Notes under the pieces: model-generated
What the model was told of the DNA's origin: nothing
Databases searched by the model: none
The model's input: the letters and a program-made list of their open reading frames with translations, nothing else
From: an uncultured Verrucomicrobiota bacterium
Lineage (GTDB): Bacteria; Verrucomicrobiota; Kiritimatiellia; RFP12; UBA1067
DNA: 64,000 bases
Direction of reading: 5' to 3'
Assembly: GCA_947305775.1 (NCBI GenBank)
Contig: CAMZEN010000002.1
Coordinates: 51,640-115,639, forward strand
Shown here: positions 27,488 through 42,400 of the stretch, one piece after another
Numbering within the stretch: the stretch's first letter is position 1
Layout of the letters: every line of letters begins with the position of its first letter
Position numbers and translations under genes: made by a program

Positions 27488-30400
27488 ATGAAGAAGAAAA
27501 TTCTGCTTCCTATAATTGGGTTGCTGTCGTTCGCCGCCACTGCGGCAGACCCTGCCCACATACTGGAGATAAAGCCTTGGTACTCCGACGGCACCCAGGG
27601 GTATGTGACAAACTACAGCTACTCGGCAGAAAACCCGGCTCAGGGTGGCGAGAAGCTGTGGTTTGTCATAAGGCTTCTCAACAATGGCTGGTCGACCGGG
27701 ACGCCTCCCTCTACGGCATGGACGTACCCGACGTACAGCGGAACACTCTTTAGCAAAGACTCCGCTGCATGGGTAGCGAGCGCGCCAAAGATCGGCATTG
27801 TTGTAAGCGGCCGAACAGTTGGCGCGACGATAGAGGCGATCGCATCCGATACGATTCTCAACATGAAGCCTGGTACGAATTCAGGCTATATAACGGATAT
27901 AGTCTGCAGCTACACCGTGCAGCCTGGCGACTTTGCGCTGCCCATAAGGCTTGCAGCCGACGGCAAAGGTACCCCGATAGACAGGACGGAGACGATGGGC
28001 GGCTTCACCCCATTCATAATCAACGGCAACCTGTGGCAATGGACCTTTCCCGGCGGAACCGACGAGATCGTGTGGGAATGGGCCGCACCGACCGGTGTAT
28101 TGTCGACCTATACCAACGTACCTGAAGGCGGAAAGAGGACGACGGACTACGACCTTACCGGCGCGGGGATGTTCGTCAAGACGGTAGACTTCACCAATCG
28201 CGGCAACGAGGTGTCTCTGCCGCGGTGGTATGCCGCCGGCACCTGCTGGCGCGGCGTGCACGAGAACAGTCCCGATGCCGAGCCTTCCTTTGCAACGCTC
28301 ACATTGACTGGCGTTTCGACCAAGGAGGTTACGCTGTACGTGTGGAGCGAGAATGACAATGTGATAAAGATGGGGTCGGGCGAGGGCGTGACCATGAAGT
28401 CAAAGGACGGCTTGTCCATCACTAATAGCATTGTCTACACAGTGACGTTTGCGGCGGGCGAAACCACGAAGAGCCTTCCGCTCCAGGCGGTCGGGCTTGA
28501 AGGTGCCGGAACAAATCTCGTGCTGAGCGAGTTCAAAGGCTTCCGTACACTTGACGACGGAACGCCGGAAGAAGACTACCTTACCATACCGGTCGCAGTC
28601 ATCGAGAAGAAGAAACCCAGCGTTAAGGTGCAGACGACAACCGACAGATTTGCCGTACCCGCCGACCCCGATGCGTGGGTTACGCCGGTAGGCAGTGTGA
28701 CTCTGACGATATCCGGCGGGTACGAAACCGTCAATGACACCCTTACCGTAACGCTTACGCCTTCGATCGTGGACGGCACCCCGGGTTGGAGCAATTACGT
28801 TCACATAGCGAGCGACGGTACGTCGTGGACGAAGGATGGACCGCTTGTGTTTACCTACAACAAGTCCGGCCCGTCCACCAACGACAGGAAGTTCGCCAAC
28901 GGCGAGGATATAACCGAGACCGTGTACGTCTACGGTCTCGGCGCCGACCGCCATACGTCTGTCGGCGGAGTGAGGATAACACCCGTACTGGATGACGCTG
29001 CGGCGGCAAGCGACTACTTCCAGGCGCCGACGGCTCTGGACATATACCTCATGCCCGAAGATCCGGTGGTGAGCGGCGTCAACGCCGAGGCCGACGGCAA
29101 CTTCAAGCGCAGGTTCGACATCCAGATAAGCGACAACCACAAGAACACGATCGACGACCGCGGCTACACGATTTCGTACATGGTCTCGAACACCGTCACC
29201 GGTGCCGTGCTGACCGACTTTGCACCCATGGACGGCAAGTGGAAGCTCGACGGCAACCGCATGCTTGTTTCGGTCGTTGATTCGACGACTAAGCCGGAGA
29301 TCAACTACACGCCTGGCAGGTACGTTACGGTCTTCAGGGTGGCCACGCCTGAAGGGGACAGGTACAGCACGCGCGTGCTGACGGCGACCGACTCTGTCGA
29401 AGTCAACGTCGCGGAGCCGGCGCGCTCGAGCGCGGTGATCGTGCTGGACGACGGCACCACCGCCGACACCGGCAAGTACGACGAAAGCGACGACACCGTG
29501 ATACCGGTGAAGGTCGTGCTCTCGGCGGCATATCCGGCGGCCAACGTCTGGGCGTTCCTTGCGCCTGTCGCGGGTTCGGGAACGGCCGAGCGCAGCGCGG
29601 GCAATATCGTCACCAACGCCGCGACTTCCATCGGCATGCTTATAGCGCAGGGCGAGCTCGAGTCCGAGCTCGGCGGCTTGCAGATTGTCGACGGGAAAGG
29701 CGGCACCGGCTCGGCGCTCAGCTACGACATAGTGCTTTGCACCGAGTCGCAGTTCGACCCCGGCAAGCTCATCCAGAACTACCAGTCCAGGACGCTCAGG
29801 ATCACCGCCAACAACGTGGCGCCGGCGATCAGCGATGTAATGCTTAACGGCATTGGAACTGCAGAGTTCGACAACCATTACTTCACGCAGCTCATTCCTG
29901 TCGGCAGGACCAACTCGATCAAGCCCAATATCACCGACGTCGCGGCGGATATCAAGGGCAATATGGTCATCACGCTCAATGCAAGGTGCGAAACGGGCGA
30001 CATACTGACGCCCATGACCATCACCAACACGACCGAGACCATGACGGCCGAGTTCAAGAACGTGGTGTTCAACACCGAGGGCAGGTGGACGGTAAAGGTG
30101 AAGGCCACCGACAAGGACGGCGGCGCATCCAACGAATACTCGTTCTCCTTCACCGTCAAGGAGCCCAATATCGGCATCGGCAACGAAAGCAACTACTTCG
30201 AGGACTACTTCGAGAACGACACGGGCGCAGTCTTGCCGATTTCGCTTTCGTTCTTCGACACCGCCACCAACCAGATCGTTGTGAAGGTGACGGTCAAGGC
30301 GCCTTCGGGGACCAATCCCGGAAGGTTCGTGTTGGCCGATACGTACAGGAAGGACATTGAGGGCTACCCGGCCCTGGCCGAAAACGAATACTATGTGCCG

Positions 30401-33400
30401 TTCAAGACCGCCAAGACGGAGAACCTCCGCATAGTCGATATGGACGGTACCGATCGCAGCAGCGATGCAGGTTTCGAAATCAAGGCCGAGGTCGTCACTG
30501 AGGGACTCAACACCGCGTATTCGAACGTGAGCAAGGTCGCTTATGTGAGGAACGTATCCCCCGAGTTCTCCGACTCCGTCATACCGCAGAACACCGAGAC
30601 GAATGCGTTCCCAGTCGGCAGAGAGCTTACGCTGTCCGTGGCGACCAAGTACGAAGCCAAGTCCGACCTCACCAACCAGTGGACCGCCGTTGACCTTGCT
30701 GGAGCCTCGGTGACGACCAATGGTGTTCGCATTGCGATATCGGGCTGCGTGAATGCTGATGTATTCTTTATCGCCGATGCCGGGTCGTACAAGTTCAGGC
30801 CCGAGTTCGACAACAGCTCCTATGGCGTCCAGACGGTCATGATGACCATTGAGGACAAGGATGGTGGAAGCGGCGAAGCGCTTGTCTACTACTTCGAAGT
30901 GCCGCTGTCGAAGGCGCTCGTTACCGCGGCGAACGGTCCGGGGAGCGGCACCACGAGCATTCCGATTTCGTCGAGGTATGCAAGGCAGAAGGGCGTCGGT
31001 GAAGGCCATGTGTACGTAAGCGACGCCAGCTTCGAAAAGGCCGAGAACTTCGCTCTCAAGTGGAACTGCGCACGTTCGTCCACCGTAACCGCATATGCCT
31101 TCGGGTATGCCTTCGGGTACGTGGATGTCACTCGTGACGACGGAACTCTTGATGTTGTGGACGGCAAGGCGTACGACATCGCCATAAACGCTTACGGCAA
31201 CAGGGCCCAGGGTAGCGGAAATCCGGCTGAACCTTATGAATACAGCGATGTGCGCAACCGCGACAGCTACTTCTACGGCTGGATTCAGAGCACTGAGCCC
31301 GGCGGCAACGAGTATACCATTGCGGTGAATCCGGAGGTCGGCAACAAGAGGTACGCCACGACAAGAATCGACCTGCCGTCGGAGGCCAACAAGGATGGCG
31401 CAGGATACGCAGAAACGTATGCCGAGGCCGTCTTCTCGAAGGAATACAAGGAATCCGACAACATGGGCGACATCAACGAGGATGGCGTTCCGGATTACTT
31501 TGCGATTCTTGATTATGCGAACGGCCGCCTGGCCGAACCCGATGGACAGGGTTCCGAACTTGGTGCCGTCAATGCGCTCAACGACGATGAGGACTACCTG
31601 CCTGGCGGTTCGCAGATTACTGGAGCCAACTTCATACCGGGCGACACAAGCGGTTGGTCTACGCGCGGCGCTCCTTTTACCGCACGCATGGAGATCCGCG
31701 GTTTTGGCGGTGCGGACGAGAGCGAAGGTGCCAACTCCACCGTATATGGCGGTCTCAACTACGGCATGTTCAAGTTCGGTGACGAACTCAAGCACGGCTG
31801 GATCTCCGATCTTGACCTTACCCAGAATGAAAAGATATCGCTTCTGAAACATGTGTTTGCTCGCCGCGACGCCATCTTGAACAGGCGCTATACCCAGCGC
31901 CCGGGCGTAAACAAGTTTGATGGCGGCGACTGGAACGTCGTCACCAACGTGCTCGCAACCCTTATCAGCAGCGATACGAGCTATTACGAGAACGGCTCCG
32001 ATGCCAGGAAAGCCTATATTCCCGGGTTTGAAGACAAAGTGCCAAGCAATGCAGACGGATCGCCTAAAGATCCGGCAATCATCATAGACGGTTGGAACGA
32101 AGGCTTGGGCCACAAGACCTTTGTGATCGTTACGAACGTCGTCAACGCCGTAGCCAGCCAGCCCGAGCTGTACCCTGCTGTAACAAACGTCACGACCAAT
32201 GTGTGTTGGGTCTCGGAGTCGTATGCCACTGCCAGCCTTGTCCCGAGAGCAATCACAAACACTGTCCAGATCGTTACCAACATCTACACTGAAGGCACGA
32301 CGGTGAAGACGAATCTCTTCTGGCGCACTCCGTACGACAGAATAACGATTGCAGATGTCAACGTTAATGAATGGCTGGACCGCAAAGCTTCGGAGTCGGC
32401 GTTCTATGAGTCTCAGGCTGCGGCCAGGGCGTACATCGACCACATCTGGGGCCACTACCTCAACCGTGATACTTCTGAATGGGGGTGGACTTGCGAAAAC
32501 CGTACCGACCCCACCATTGACGATACCGACGGGGACGGATTCTCCGATGGCTACGAGTATTATATATGGTACAGTGCGGTTGTTGGATTCAACGGCAATA
32601 CCCTTTCGGGTTATAAGATTGACTTGAGCGATCGCGACAGCAGAGGCATACCCATTACATCTGCTGAAATTGCCAGCCTCTACAACCCCAATGTCGAAGG
32701 TAGCATAAAGCGCGATACGGATGAAGACGGCATTGCCGATTTCGAGGAAATGGTTATCGGCACCAATCCGTTCCATTGGGATACGGATGGCGATGGTTTG
32801 AGCGACGGCTATGAATTGACATACAACATGGACCCGCTATCCGCTTCGGGTGAGCATGGCTGCGACATGAACCTGGACGGCGACTTTATGGCGTTTGTTG
32901 ATGTCGCCGACAACAACACGCGTGAGGAATTGGCGCACCTTCTCAAATACAAATACATATATACGGCTACAAACGGAACCGTCTGGGCGTTCTCGACCAA
33001 CGTTGTGGACGAAATACGATACATCGCGCAGCGCTACCCGACGCAAAAGGTTTTTGAGCTTCGAAACGTCACAGCTTTCAAGGTTGGGAAGTACGGCGTT
33101 ACGAAATATACCGACAAAGAGGGTGTCACCAAGTACTACGACGACTACTACATACCTGCCACGGAGGAACTTGACAAGTTGCTGGCGTTCTTGGATCCGT
33201 CCGCCACTTCATATGAGTTTGATTCGGCTTGGACCAACGCGTCCACGTTTGCGATAAATCCAAAGGCAGGGTCTGTCACGCTCCGTGATGAAAAGCGCGC
33301 AAACGATCCGGAGCCGCCGGCAGTGGCCATGGGCCTCTTCCACCATCAGGTGCACAATGCCTTTGGTTTCGATCCTCGTACAGGCTGGTACTCCAGCGGC

Positions 33401-36400
33401 AACGGACTCTCCAAGACGGCCCGCTGGAAGAACGGTTTGAATGCCGTAGTGCCTGGAGGCGCCGCACAAAACACGACCGCCTTCAAGGCTCGGTATGAAT
33501 ATACTTTGCCGAAATATCTCAGCATCGTCAACAGCGACATGGCTTGGGTTCCGACGAATCCGGGAGTCCCGTTCGAAACTACTTCAGAGAACGAAGACGG
33601 AACAATTGAACATCGGATGACTCAGCATGGCGCCGATACCGACGCGGACGGCGTGCCTGACGGATGGGAGCTTTACATTGGCGTAGATCCGGGCACGGCG
33701 TTCACTAGTGACGACGAAACTACCTACAACCGCATAAGAGATATTGATAAAGTTGACGGGCTTACGCTTGCCTATGAATTCGCGGGTACTGATTCTTGCG
33801 GCGTGTACTCGGAATGCGCCTCCATATACAAGAACCATCCGAGCCAGGATACCGGTACGATGAAGAACTGGTACAACAAGTTCTTCCCGACCAATCCTCG
33901 CGAAAGCGACTCCGACGGCGATTCGATATCCGACGGCGCGGAGGGCAAGAGCTGGAGAGGCGAGTTCGTGATCAACCGCATTCCGCAGACGGAAGATGGT
34001 TCCGTATCGATCAATTACTTCTCGATATACGGCTCTCCGTCCGATGACGGCACGACCTCGATTCGTGGCGGCGGCTACAACCCCTGCACGATAGATACCG
34101 ATAGTGACGGTCTGCCAGACCCGTGGGAACGGCAGTTCACAGGTGTTCTCTTCAACGGCACCGAGATTTCCGACTCGGAAGATTATGATGTCTTTTACGC
34201 CTCCGCCGCAGGCCAGATCGACGAGAGGGTCCGTAAGGACATAAAGGCCGCACTGGTCGCATACGATATACCGACTAACGTTCTCGCCGGCGCTGAATTC
34301 TATCACATACTCATGGGTATGGACGGTACGGTTGCCGACGCTTCCACCAGCACCTTGCTTGGTGCTTCGGATCTCGACTGGGATGGTGACGGTCTGCAGA
34401 ACTGGCAGGAGTACATGGTCCAGGCGATGCGCCTGTTCCGCTACGACGACGACAAGACGCCGCTTCTTGGCCTCGACTGCCCGAGTGTTGCGGCAGATGG
34501 TGAGAAGCAAGGCAAATGGAACGTCGACAACGGCTTCCTGCAGATCAGCTATACTGAGCCGTTCACTGACGTGCAGCTCGAGTTCATAGACGAGGAGCTT
34601 GGTTACCACAACTTCGCCGTGTGGGCGCAAAGGACCGAGAACTACATGAAGGATCTCGGCTACTTCATCGATCCGCCAATGGCGTGGGACCATGCGCGCA
34701 ACACGCTCAAGCAGAAGTATATGTTGCCGCCAGCCAACATAAGGTATTATACCTTTGCCAAGGGTTCGTCGCAGGCTACCGACGGAAACGGCAACGCAAT
34801 ATACACATACGAGCTCGCCGGCAAGCAGTACGAATTCACAAACAACGTCAGTGGCGTAGTCAACAGCAGCGGCAACGCCCTTGTGGGCGGCAGGTTGCGC
34901 AAACTCACGGCCAAGATGGTCGACAACAGCGCGCTTGCGATGGACGCCTACACCGTTTCGCCCGGAAAGTACTTCTCAACCGACCCTCGCCGCTGGGATA
35001 CTGATGCCGATGGAATGGATGACTATTATGAACTCTTCCATGGTCTCAATCCGATTCTCGGCGAGGTCGCTCGCGAGGCCGGCATGAACGGCAAGTATGT
35101 GAGAGGAAAGGACGTTATTGCCACGGCCACTGCCGGCAAGGTCAGTCCCGGCAACAACGCTTGGATTGGTTGGTCGAACGAAGAAGCTCCGGTGTACGAT
35201 CCCATACGCTATCCGTGGCTGATGGGCGCAGGCGAGTGCGATGCCGACAGCGACGGACTGCGGAACTCCGAAGAGTCACTGCTTGCCAATGCGACATCTC
35301 CCAACGCGATGCATACGGACCCGACCCCGCTATGGATGACCGACGTGTCGGTCAAGACGCGCACTTCAAAGATATTCCGTACGACCACAACGCCAGTGAT
35401 GGAAGATGATGGCTACGGCAATCAAGTGCAGCTCTGGGACTACAATTCGGAGACAGGCGAGGAATACCCTGTTTACGAGACGATAACTGTTAACACGGAT
35501 CAAACGGTCAAATTTGTCGATACGCCTTCGTATGCGGCCCTCTTCTATAGGAACGAGCTTAAGGGCACGGGTGTGAACAATGTTTCCGAAATGTCTGCGC
35601 TCCCGTATGGCGGATGGCACCTCAGCTCTTCCGACTACGCCTTCTCGTTCGAGCAGAACGAGGGCTATGACACAGACAACGACTGGAGAAGCGACTCGGC
35701 AGAGCTGCAGAACAGCGCAGAACCTACGAGCGATCCGCTGGACTTTGCCGACCCGCAGCGCCGCCAGAGCGTCTGGTTCGGCGGTCCGGAAGACCAGGGT
35801 ATGCTCGTCAGCCGCGAGGAGAGCAAGCGCAGTACAGGCGGCGTCGATCTCTTCAAGCAGTTCACGGTTGAAGCTTGGGTGCGTCCAGAGAACCCGGTCT
35901 CGGGCAAAGAACAGTACATAGTCAGCCGCGCCGTCTATTGCAACGCCTCCAGCGTCATCAACACAAATGCGCAGGTGCGTCTCGATTTCGCGCTTGGCAT
36001 TAACACTAATGGTTGTGCCTTCGGTGAGCTCATGAATTCGGTGGATGCCGAGTACCGCAAGATCGGCACCGAAATTCCGCAGGATGAATGGACCCATCTT
36101 GCCGCCACATTTGATGGCTACAACTTCTCGCTTTACATGAACGGCGAGCTGGTGGATTCGGGCGTTACTACGCTGATATCCGCAAACGGCACAACGGCCA
36201 TTCTGCAGAATCCACACTTCTCCCGCATGGAGGGTGGCGCTTACAGCCAGGATCCCAGCATAATGGCGGTTGGCGCACGTCCAGTGGGCGAAACGATCTT
36301 CAATGTGGCCAATGTGTCGTCTGCGACGGGGTGGAGCGACATTGCGACCGACTTCTTCAAAGGCAGCGTGGACGAAGTGCGGTGCTGGGATGGCGCCCGC

Positions 36401-39400
36401 ACGGCAGACGAAATCAAGGCCGACTATCGTACGCGCTACACGCCTGAGCGCGCGAAGGAGAATCGCATCGCCGTCTACAATGCCTATGTCAATGGTGCCA
36501 GCCGCAACGATACGGCGGGCAGGTCTACCCTGCCGCCAGAGTTGATACACCACTACGACTTCTCCACCCTCGCGGGCGCTAATGACGCGGACTATGTCCA
36601 GAAGGTTCCCGCAGGTTTCGGTAGCAGGCTCCTCGCCTCCGTGTGCTGTCCCACTAACGGCATGCCTGTGGATAGCAGCCTGGTTAAAGTCGGGTGGTGG
36701 AGTAGAGTTGTCGGTAATGCCAATATCGGCTCGAAGGTTTATGTCTCTACCAATGTAGTGCCGTGGGTGGAAGATACCGTTGCACACTTGCCGAAACTCT
36801 GCGGCAGTGTTGCCGACAGTGTGTTCTGGAGCGAAAACTTCGCTGGCTATGTCCCCGCCGAAGATAACGGATTGTCGACATATTTGTTCCCGAATACGAT
36901 GAATCCGTACACGGTTGTCGAAGATCTTAACGAGTATTCCTACCTGCGCTCCAAGCTTGCAAAGGTAAGCAATACTACGAATGAGACGGCGAATGCCTAT
37001 CCTGAGCTGTCGCTCATGACGGAGGGGACCATATTCGGACGCTTCTATTACGACAATCGCCGCGGCTTCTCTGGCAACTCCGACCTGATTCCGCTCGGTA
37101 GCGCTTTCGCCAAGCGCCTTGCCGAATATTGGGACGGCATCGGCCCCGAGGACGCCTGGGCCATCACCTCCAGCGCCGGCGAAGACGACGGCGACCCCGA
37201 CGACACCGGCATCCCCGAGTGGGCGAGGCTTAATGGATTCGATACCTACGCGAAGTACAAGAGTGCGCTTTATGACGGACTCTTGCCCACAAACGCCGAT
37301 GACTACACCGGATCCCCGTACAAGACATTCGCCGGCAGCGCCGAGTTTGCCGATACGAACGGCAACAATATCCCCGACTGGTGGGAGATATTCTTCGGCA
37401 TAATGGGCTGCGACCCGAACGAGGATCTCGACAACGACGGACTCTCGACCTACCAGGAATACTTCATAAGCTTTGGCGACTGGTCTGTCTGCTCAACGCA
37501 GCCGATAACGCTCGGGGACAGGCAGCAGAAGAACATAGGCATGCCGTTCCTCGACCCGACTGACGCGTATTCGACGGGTGACGCCGTGATCGACTACTTC
37601 CTCAAGCCCGACTTCACCTTGGTCGTCGATCCCAGCATTGTCAAGGACTCCTACCTTGGCGAGATAGTTGCGGATCATGACTTCATCGAAGACGGGCTCG
37701 AGACGCAGTATTCGACTGTCGCCCCCGACGGCAAGCTCTACGCCAACCGCTACGTGTGGGACGCGCTCCGCGACGCCGACGGCGACGGATGGGGCAACTG
37801 GTCCGAAGTCCGCGCGGGGACGCGCCCGAACAGCGTTTCCGCCCTTGACGTGGACGGCAACACCGACGCGGACTACCCGCAGCCCGTAGTGGCGCTCACG
37901 GTCTCCTACAACGGAAGCGACAGGTTCGACGCCCCGATCATGGTGCAGGCCTGGAGCGAGAAGTACGCCGCCGGACAGCCCGACGCCGCGTGGCAGATCG
38001 GCGAAAGCGCGGCGGAAGGCGAAGCCTCGGCCTCCGACGGCGACGCCGAAGGCTCCGTGACCATGAACACGCGCTACCTCGGCTTCAACACCGGCGACGT
38101 CAGGACGTTCTACATCGGCCCCGGCAAGGTGGTGCCCGGCACCGTCAGCGTGAAGTTCAAGGATCCCGAGTGGATGCTCTACCACTACAGCTACGGCTCG
38201 GACGGAACGCGCACGTTCTACGGCGGCGAGCGCCACAGCCTGCGCGACGCGACGTGGCAGGGCAACGTCCGCGACAAGGCCGACAAGAACGACCCGTCCA
38301 TGGGCAAGATCTACTACTCCGGCACCGTCACGGACGATCCCGCCGACTCAAACGTGGTTGAGCGCGTGGTCGGCTCGATCAACTACTCGACCGGAGAGGT
38401 CACGCTTGACTTCTCGGTGCTCAACAACACCATCTACTTCGTGGGCAGCATATCGTCCGCCGCCACCGTGTCCTCCGACAACGTGGTGTCCATCGTGAAC
38501 ATGAGCGAGAGCTACGTGCAGATCGCGTGGAGCAGCGGCAAGACCGAGATCGGCACGCACTCCACCTACTACCTCGGCGCCCCGAACGCGACCGCCAAGG
38601 TGCCGAGCCTCGGCCGCCTGCGCGAGGGCGCGGCGACGTTCATCGTGTTCAGCGACTCCAACGGCGACGGCGCCTACACCGAGGGCGAGCCGCTCGGCGT
38701 AGCTAAGCACGTGATGGTCGGCTGGGACAAGGTGTCCGACCTCGTCGTCGAGCTTTCCGAGACCTCCCGCTCGGCCGACAGGTTCGTCGTCGACGCGATC
38801 ACGAACGGCGTCGCGAAGACGCGCATCAAGGTCATGCGCACCGCGGTCAACGGCGTCTCCGTCATGCCAAGGGTAGTCTACGCGAGGACGCTCGACTTCA
38901 CGAGCGCGCGCCTCTTCACCGAGGCCGACTTCATGGCGGAAGGCGACTTCGACTTCGACTGGAAGAGGCTCGTCTCCGACGCCGAGACGCTTGCCGAGAT
39001 ACCGGCCGCCGACATCCGCACCGTGGAGTACAAGGTCTACCTCGGGTCCGACGAGGGGCCGGTCCATGCCTTCACGCGCACGTTCGCGGCGGTGAACGCC
39101 GCGCCGTTCGCGACGGCCACGTACGCGGGCGGCGACTACCTCGTGCGCTCGGCGAGGCCCACCCTGCAGTGGTCCGGTTCCGACGGCGGCACGGCCTTCG
39201 CCCTGCAGATAGCGAAGGACGAGGCGTTTGGCGAAGTCGTCTACGCAACGACCAACTTCATGCCCGCCGCAACCGAGGGAGGCTATGCGTTCAAGCCCGA
39301 GGCGTACGTCGGCGAGGCGCTCGAGGACGGCAGCAACTACTGGTGGCGCGTCGCCTCGCTCAACGCCAAGTTCCGCGAGCCGCTCTGGAGCGAACCCGCC

Positions 39401-42400
39401 GAGTTCAAGACAGCCGTCAACTCCGACAGCGTCGACACCGGCTACGGCAGGCTGGGCGTCGAGGTCAGGTACTTCGGCCCGTCCGACGCAGACCTCGCGA
39501 ACGTCGTAGTCGGAGTCTACGAGTCCGCCGACTTCGCCGGCGCGCCAGTCGCAAGGCTGCGCCTCGCGGGCGACGGCAAGACGACTTCGCTCACGAACGA
39601 CCTCTCCAGGGCGTTCGAGGAGGTCTCCCCCAACGCGACGTTCGACGGCATCGCGCCCGGACGCTACTACGTGATGGCCTGGATCGACGTCAACACGAAC
39701 GGCGTGCGCGACGCATGGGAGTCCTGGGGCTACGTGAACAAGGTCGCGACCGGCGCGTCCGACCTCTGGACGCCCGTTGCGACCGAGGTGGTCTCGACCA
39801 AGGCCGCCCTGCCCACGGCGCTGCTGGTAATGGAGGACACCGACGCCAACCAGAACGCTATTCCCGACTGCCTTGACGACCAGGGCGTGTGGGCGACGTT
39901 CGGCCGCACGGCGGACGAGCTCCTCGACACCGACGGCGACGGGCTTCCCGACGTCGACGAGGACGGCGCCTACGGCACCGACCCCTACATGTGGGACACC
40001 GACGGCGACGGCATGCCCGACGGCTGGGAGCTCCTCTTCGGCAGAACCGACCCGCTCACGGCAGACGCCGACTACGCGGCCGATGGCGATGTCATGGCCT
40101 ATGCCGTCACCAACCTGACCGTGATCACGACGTGGGACGGCGTCGATCCGTACTCCGCGACGAATGTGTACGTTGTGGTGGACGAGGACGCGTCCGTGAG
40201 GGCTGGCGACGACGCCGGAGCGATCGTGAACCTGTGCGCCGTATACGACTACGGCGGGAAGTACGCCCTCGGCAAGCCGACATCCGCCTCCGGCCGCGTG
40301 TACGCGGTGGACGGAAATGCGGAGGTCGTGCTCGTCCACGGGCTTGTGTACGACTTCTTCGGGTTCAACCCGGCGACGGCCAACCCGGCGGCGGTGACGT
40401 TTGACGGCAGCAACTACGTCTACGGCGTGAACACCAAGCCGTTCACGGCGCTCGACAAGTACCTCGTCGTCCGCTACCTGGAGTCGCTTGACCTTGTCGA
40501 CGAGGTGGACATGAACACCAACCGCCTCTGGGCGGCGTACACCCTGAAGCCGGGCGACGTAGACAACGACAAGGACGGTGTCGCCGACGGCTGGGAGCTC
40601 TACGTCGGGGCGTCCCCGTGGGAGTTCGCCGACAGGGATTCCGATGGCGACGGCGACGGCCTTCCGCTTGTCGACGAGTTCAACTCCGGCAACGAGCCCT
40701 TCGACCCGGGCAACCAGTACTCGGTCTACGAGAACTTCCTTGCGGCGAAGCTACTCCTTCCGGGCACGGCGCAGTTCTCCGACGCCGAGGCGCGCAGGTT
40801 CAGCGTATCCGAGGCCGACGTCAACAATGACGACGACAACGACCAGCTGACGAACCTCCAGGAAATCCAGGCGTACTACTACGACAAGGCGGCACTCGCC
40901 GACATCGACCCCGCCATGGCGTGGAGCGACGGTGCGACGCCCGACTACTTCCGCGCGGCCGGCTCGACATACCTCGGCCTCCTCTTCAATGGCGGCGAGT
41001 TCATCGAGCCCGCAGTAAGGTCTGATCTCGGCCTTGACAATACATTCGGTCTGGGAACCCGCGATATGTTCCAGAGCGGATGGGATGTCTGGAGCATCGT
41101 GCGCTACTCTGCAAACAAGAGTGCGACTATTGACGAGCATACCGCGTACGTCAACTACTTCTCGAAGTACCTTTCGATCCGTTACGGAGATGCGTATTCG
41201 GGCACGACCGAAGAGGATGCAATTAAATTCCATAACGAAAAGAAAAAGCATGATCATTCCGAAATCGAGGAATGTGTTGCCTGCGTTGGTGGATTGGAAT
41301 ACATCAAGGAGTACATCAAGCAGCACCAGACGAGCACGTTGGACAATTCAGACTGCGAGATTCCCGCGCCGAAGATTAATCTTCTCCTTCGCTACGCAGG
41401 AAACGCGACGCAGCCGCTTGTTGTCGAGGCATACCAGATCAACTCCGCCTATCCGGAATATGGCGAGCAGATGACGGCGCGCTGGAGTCAGGACGTATTG
41501 TTTGACTCCGGGGTTTCGCGGACAGAGCTCGAAGTTCCGGGGAGGGGCTCCGTCAAGCAAGGCCTCACTCGATTCGTGGCATATTTCGACATAGACGGCA
41601 TCGAAGGGCTCTCCGCCGGTGACACGTCGGGCTCCGCGACCGCGGAGGTCGGCTACCTCGGGTGCGACCTCACGATTGCGCTCGGCGAGGCGAATCCCGC
41701 CCTGCCAGCCATCAGTCTCTCCGATGGTACCAACGTGGTCTCGACGCTGGCTCTCGTACGCAGCGCCATCAACGGCAAGCCTCTCTACAACAGCGCCAAG
41801 GGCGTCTTCATCGTCCAGTTCCCGAACAACGCGGCGCGCGAGGCGCTATATCCGGACGAGTACGACACAGGCAGCTATATAGGCGTTGATCCTACCCTGT
41901 ATATGCTGGACAACATTGATGAGGTAGAGAGCGTCACCTACGAGGTTCTGCGTCTCCAAGCGGATGAGGTTTCCGGTCTATCGGTCTCGAACCTGAACAA
42001 CTACGTGGTCATCAGACGCATAGAGACGGATGGCGAGATCTCCGTAGTCTCCAACATGGTCAGCCAGGTGCGGAACGAGACGGTGACGTTCAGGTACTCG
42101 CTTGAGCGCGATGTTGCTGAGTCGATCGCATGCTCGGGTTCGACGGCGGACGACTTCACGTTCACCTTCACGGTGCCAACCGACACGGCGAACACCAAGT
42201 TCTGGCTGAACGTACAGGCTGACGGTGCGGCGAACGCGACACTCATTGGCGGCACGAAGGGCTTCATCCTGAGTGACATCCGCGACGGAGTGGTTGTCCT
42301 CGACAAGTACTGGTTCGAGGCGAACCAGGTCACGATACCGACAGGTTTGGTGAGGTTCGGCGTCATCCTCGGCAACGATAAGTTCGGCAAGCCTGCTGAA

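Noticed and set aside
28400..32776. 1458-codon minus-strand open frame
   Set aside because: Lies entirely antisense to giant protein 2; arises from GC-rich third positions, with no domain recognisable.
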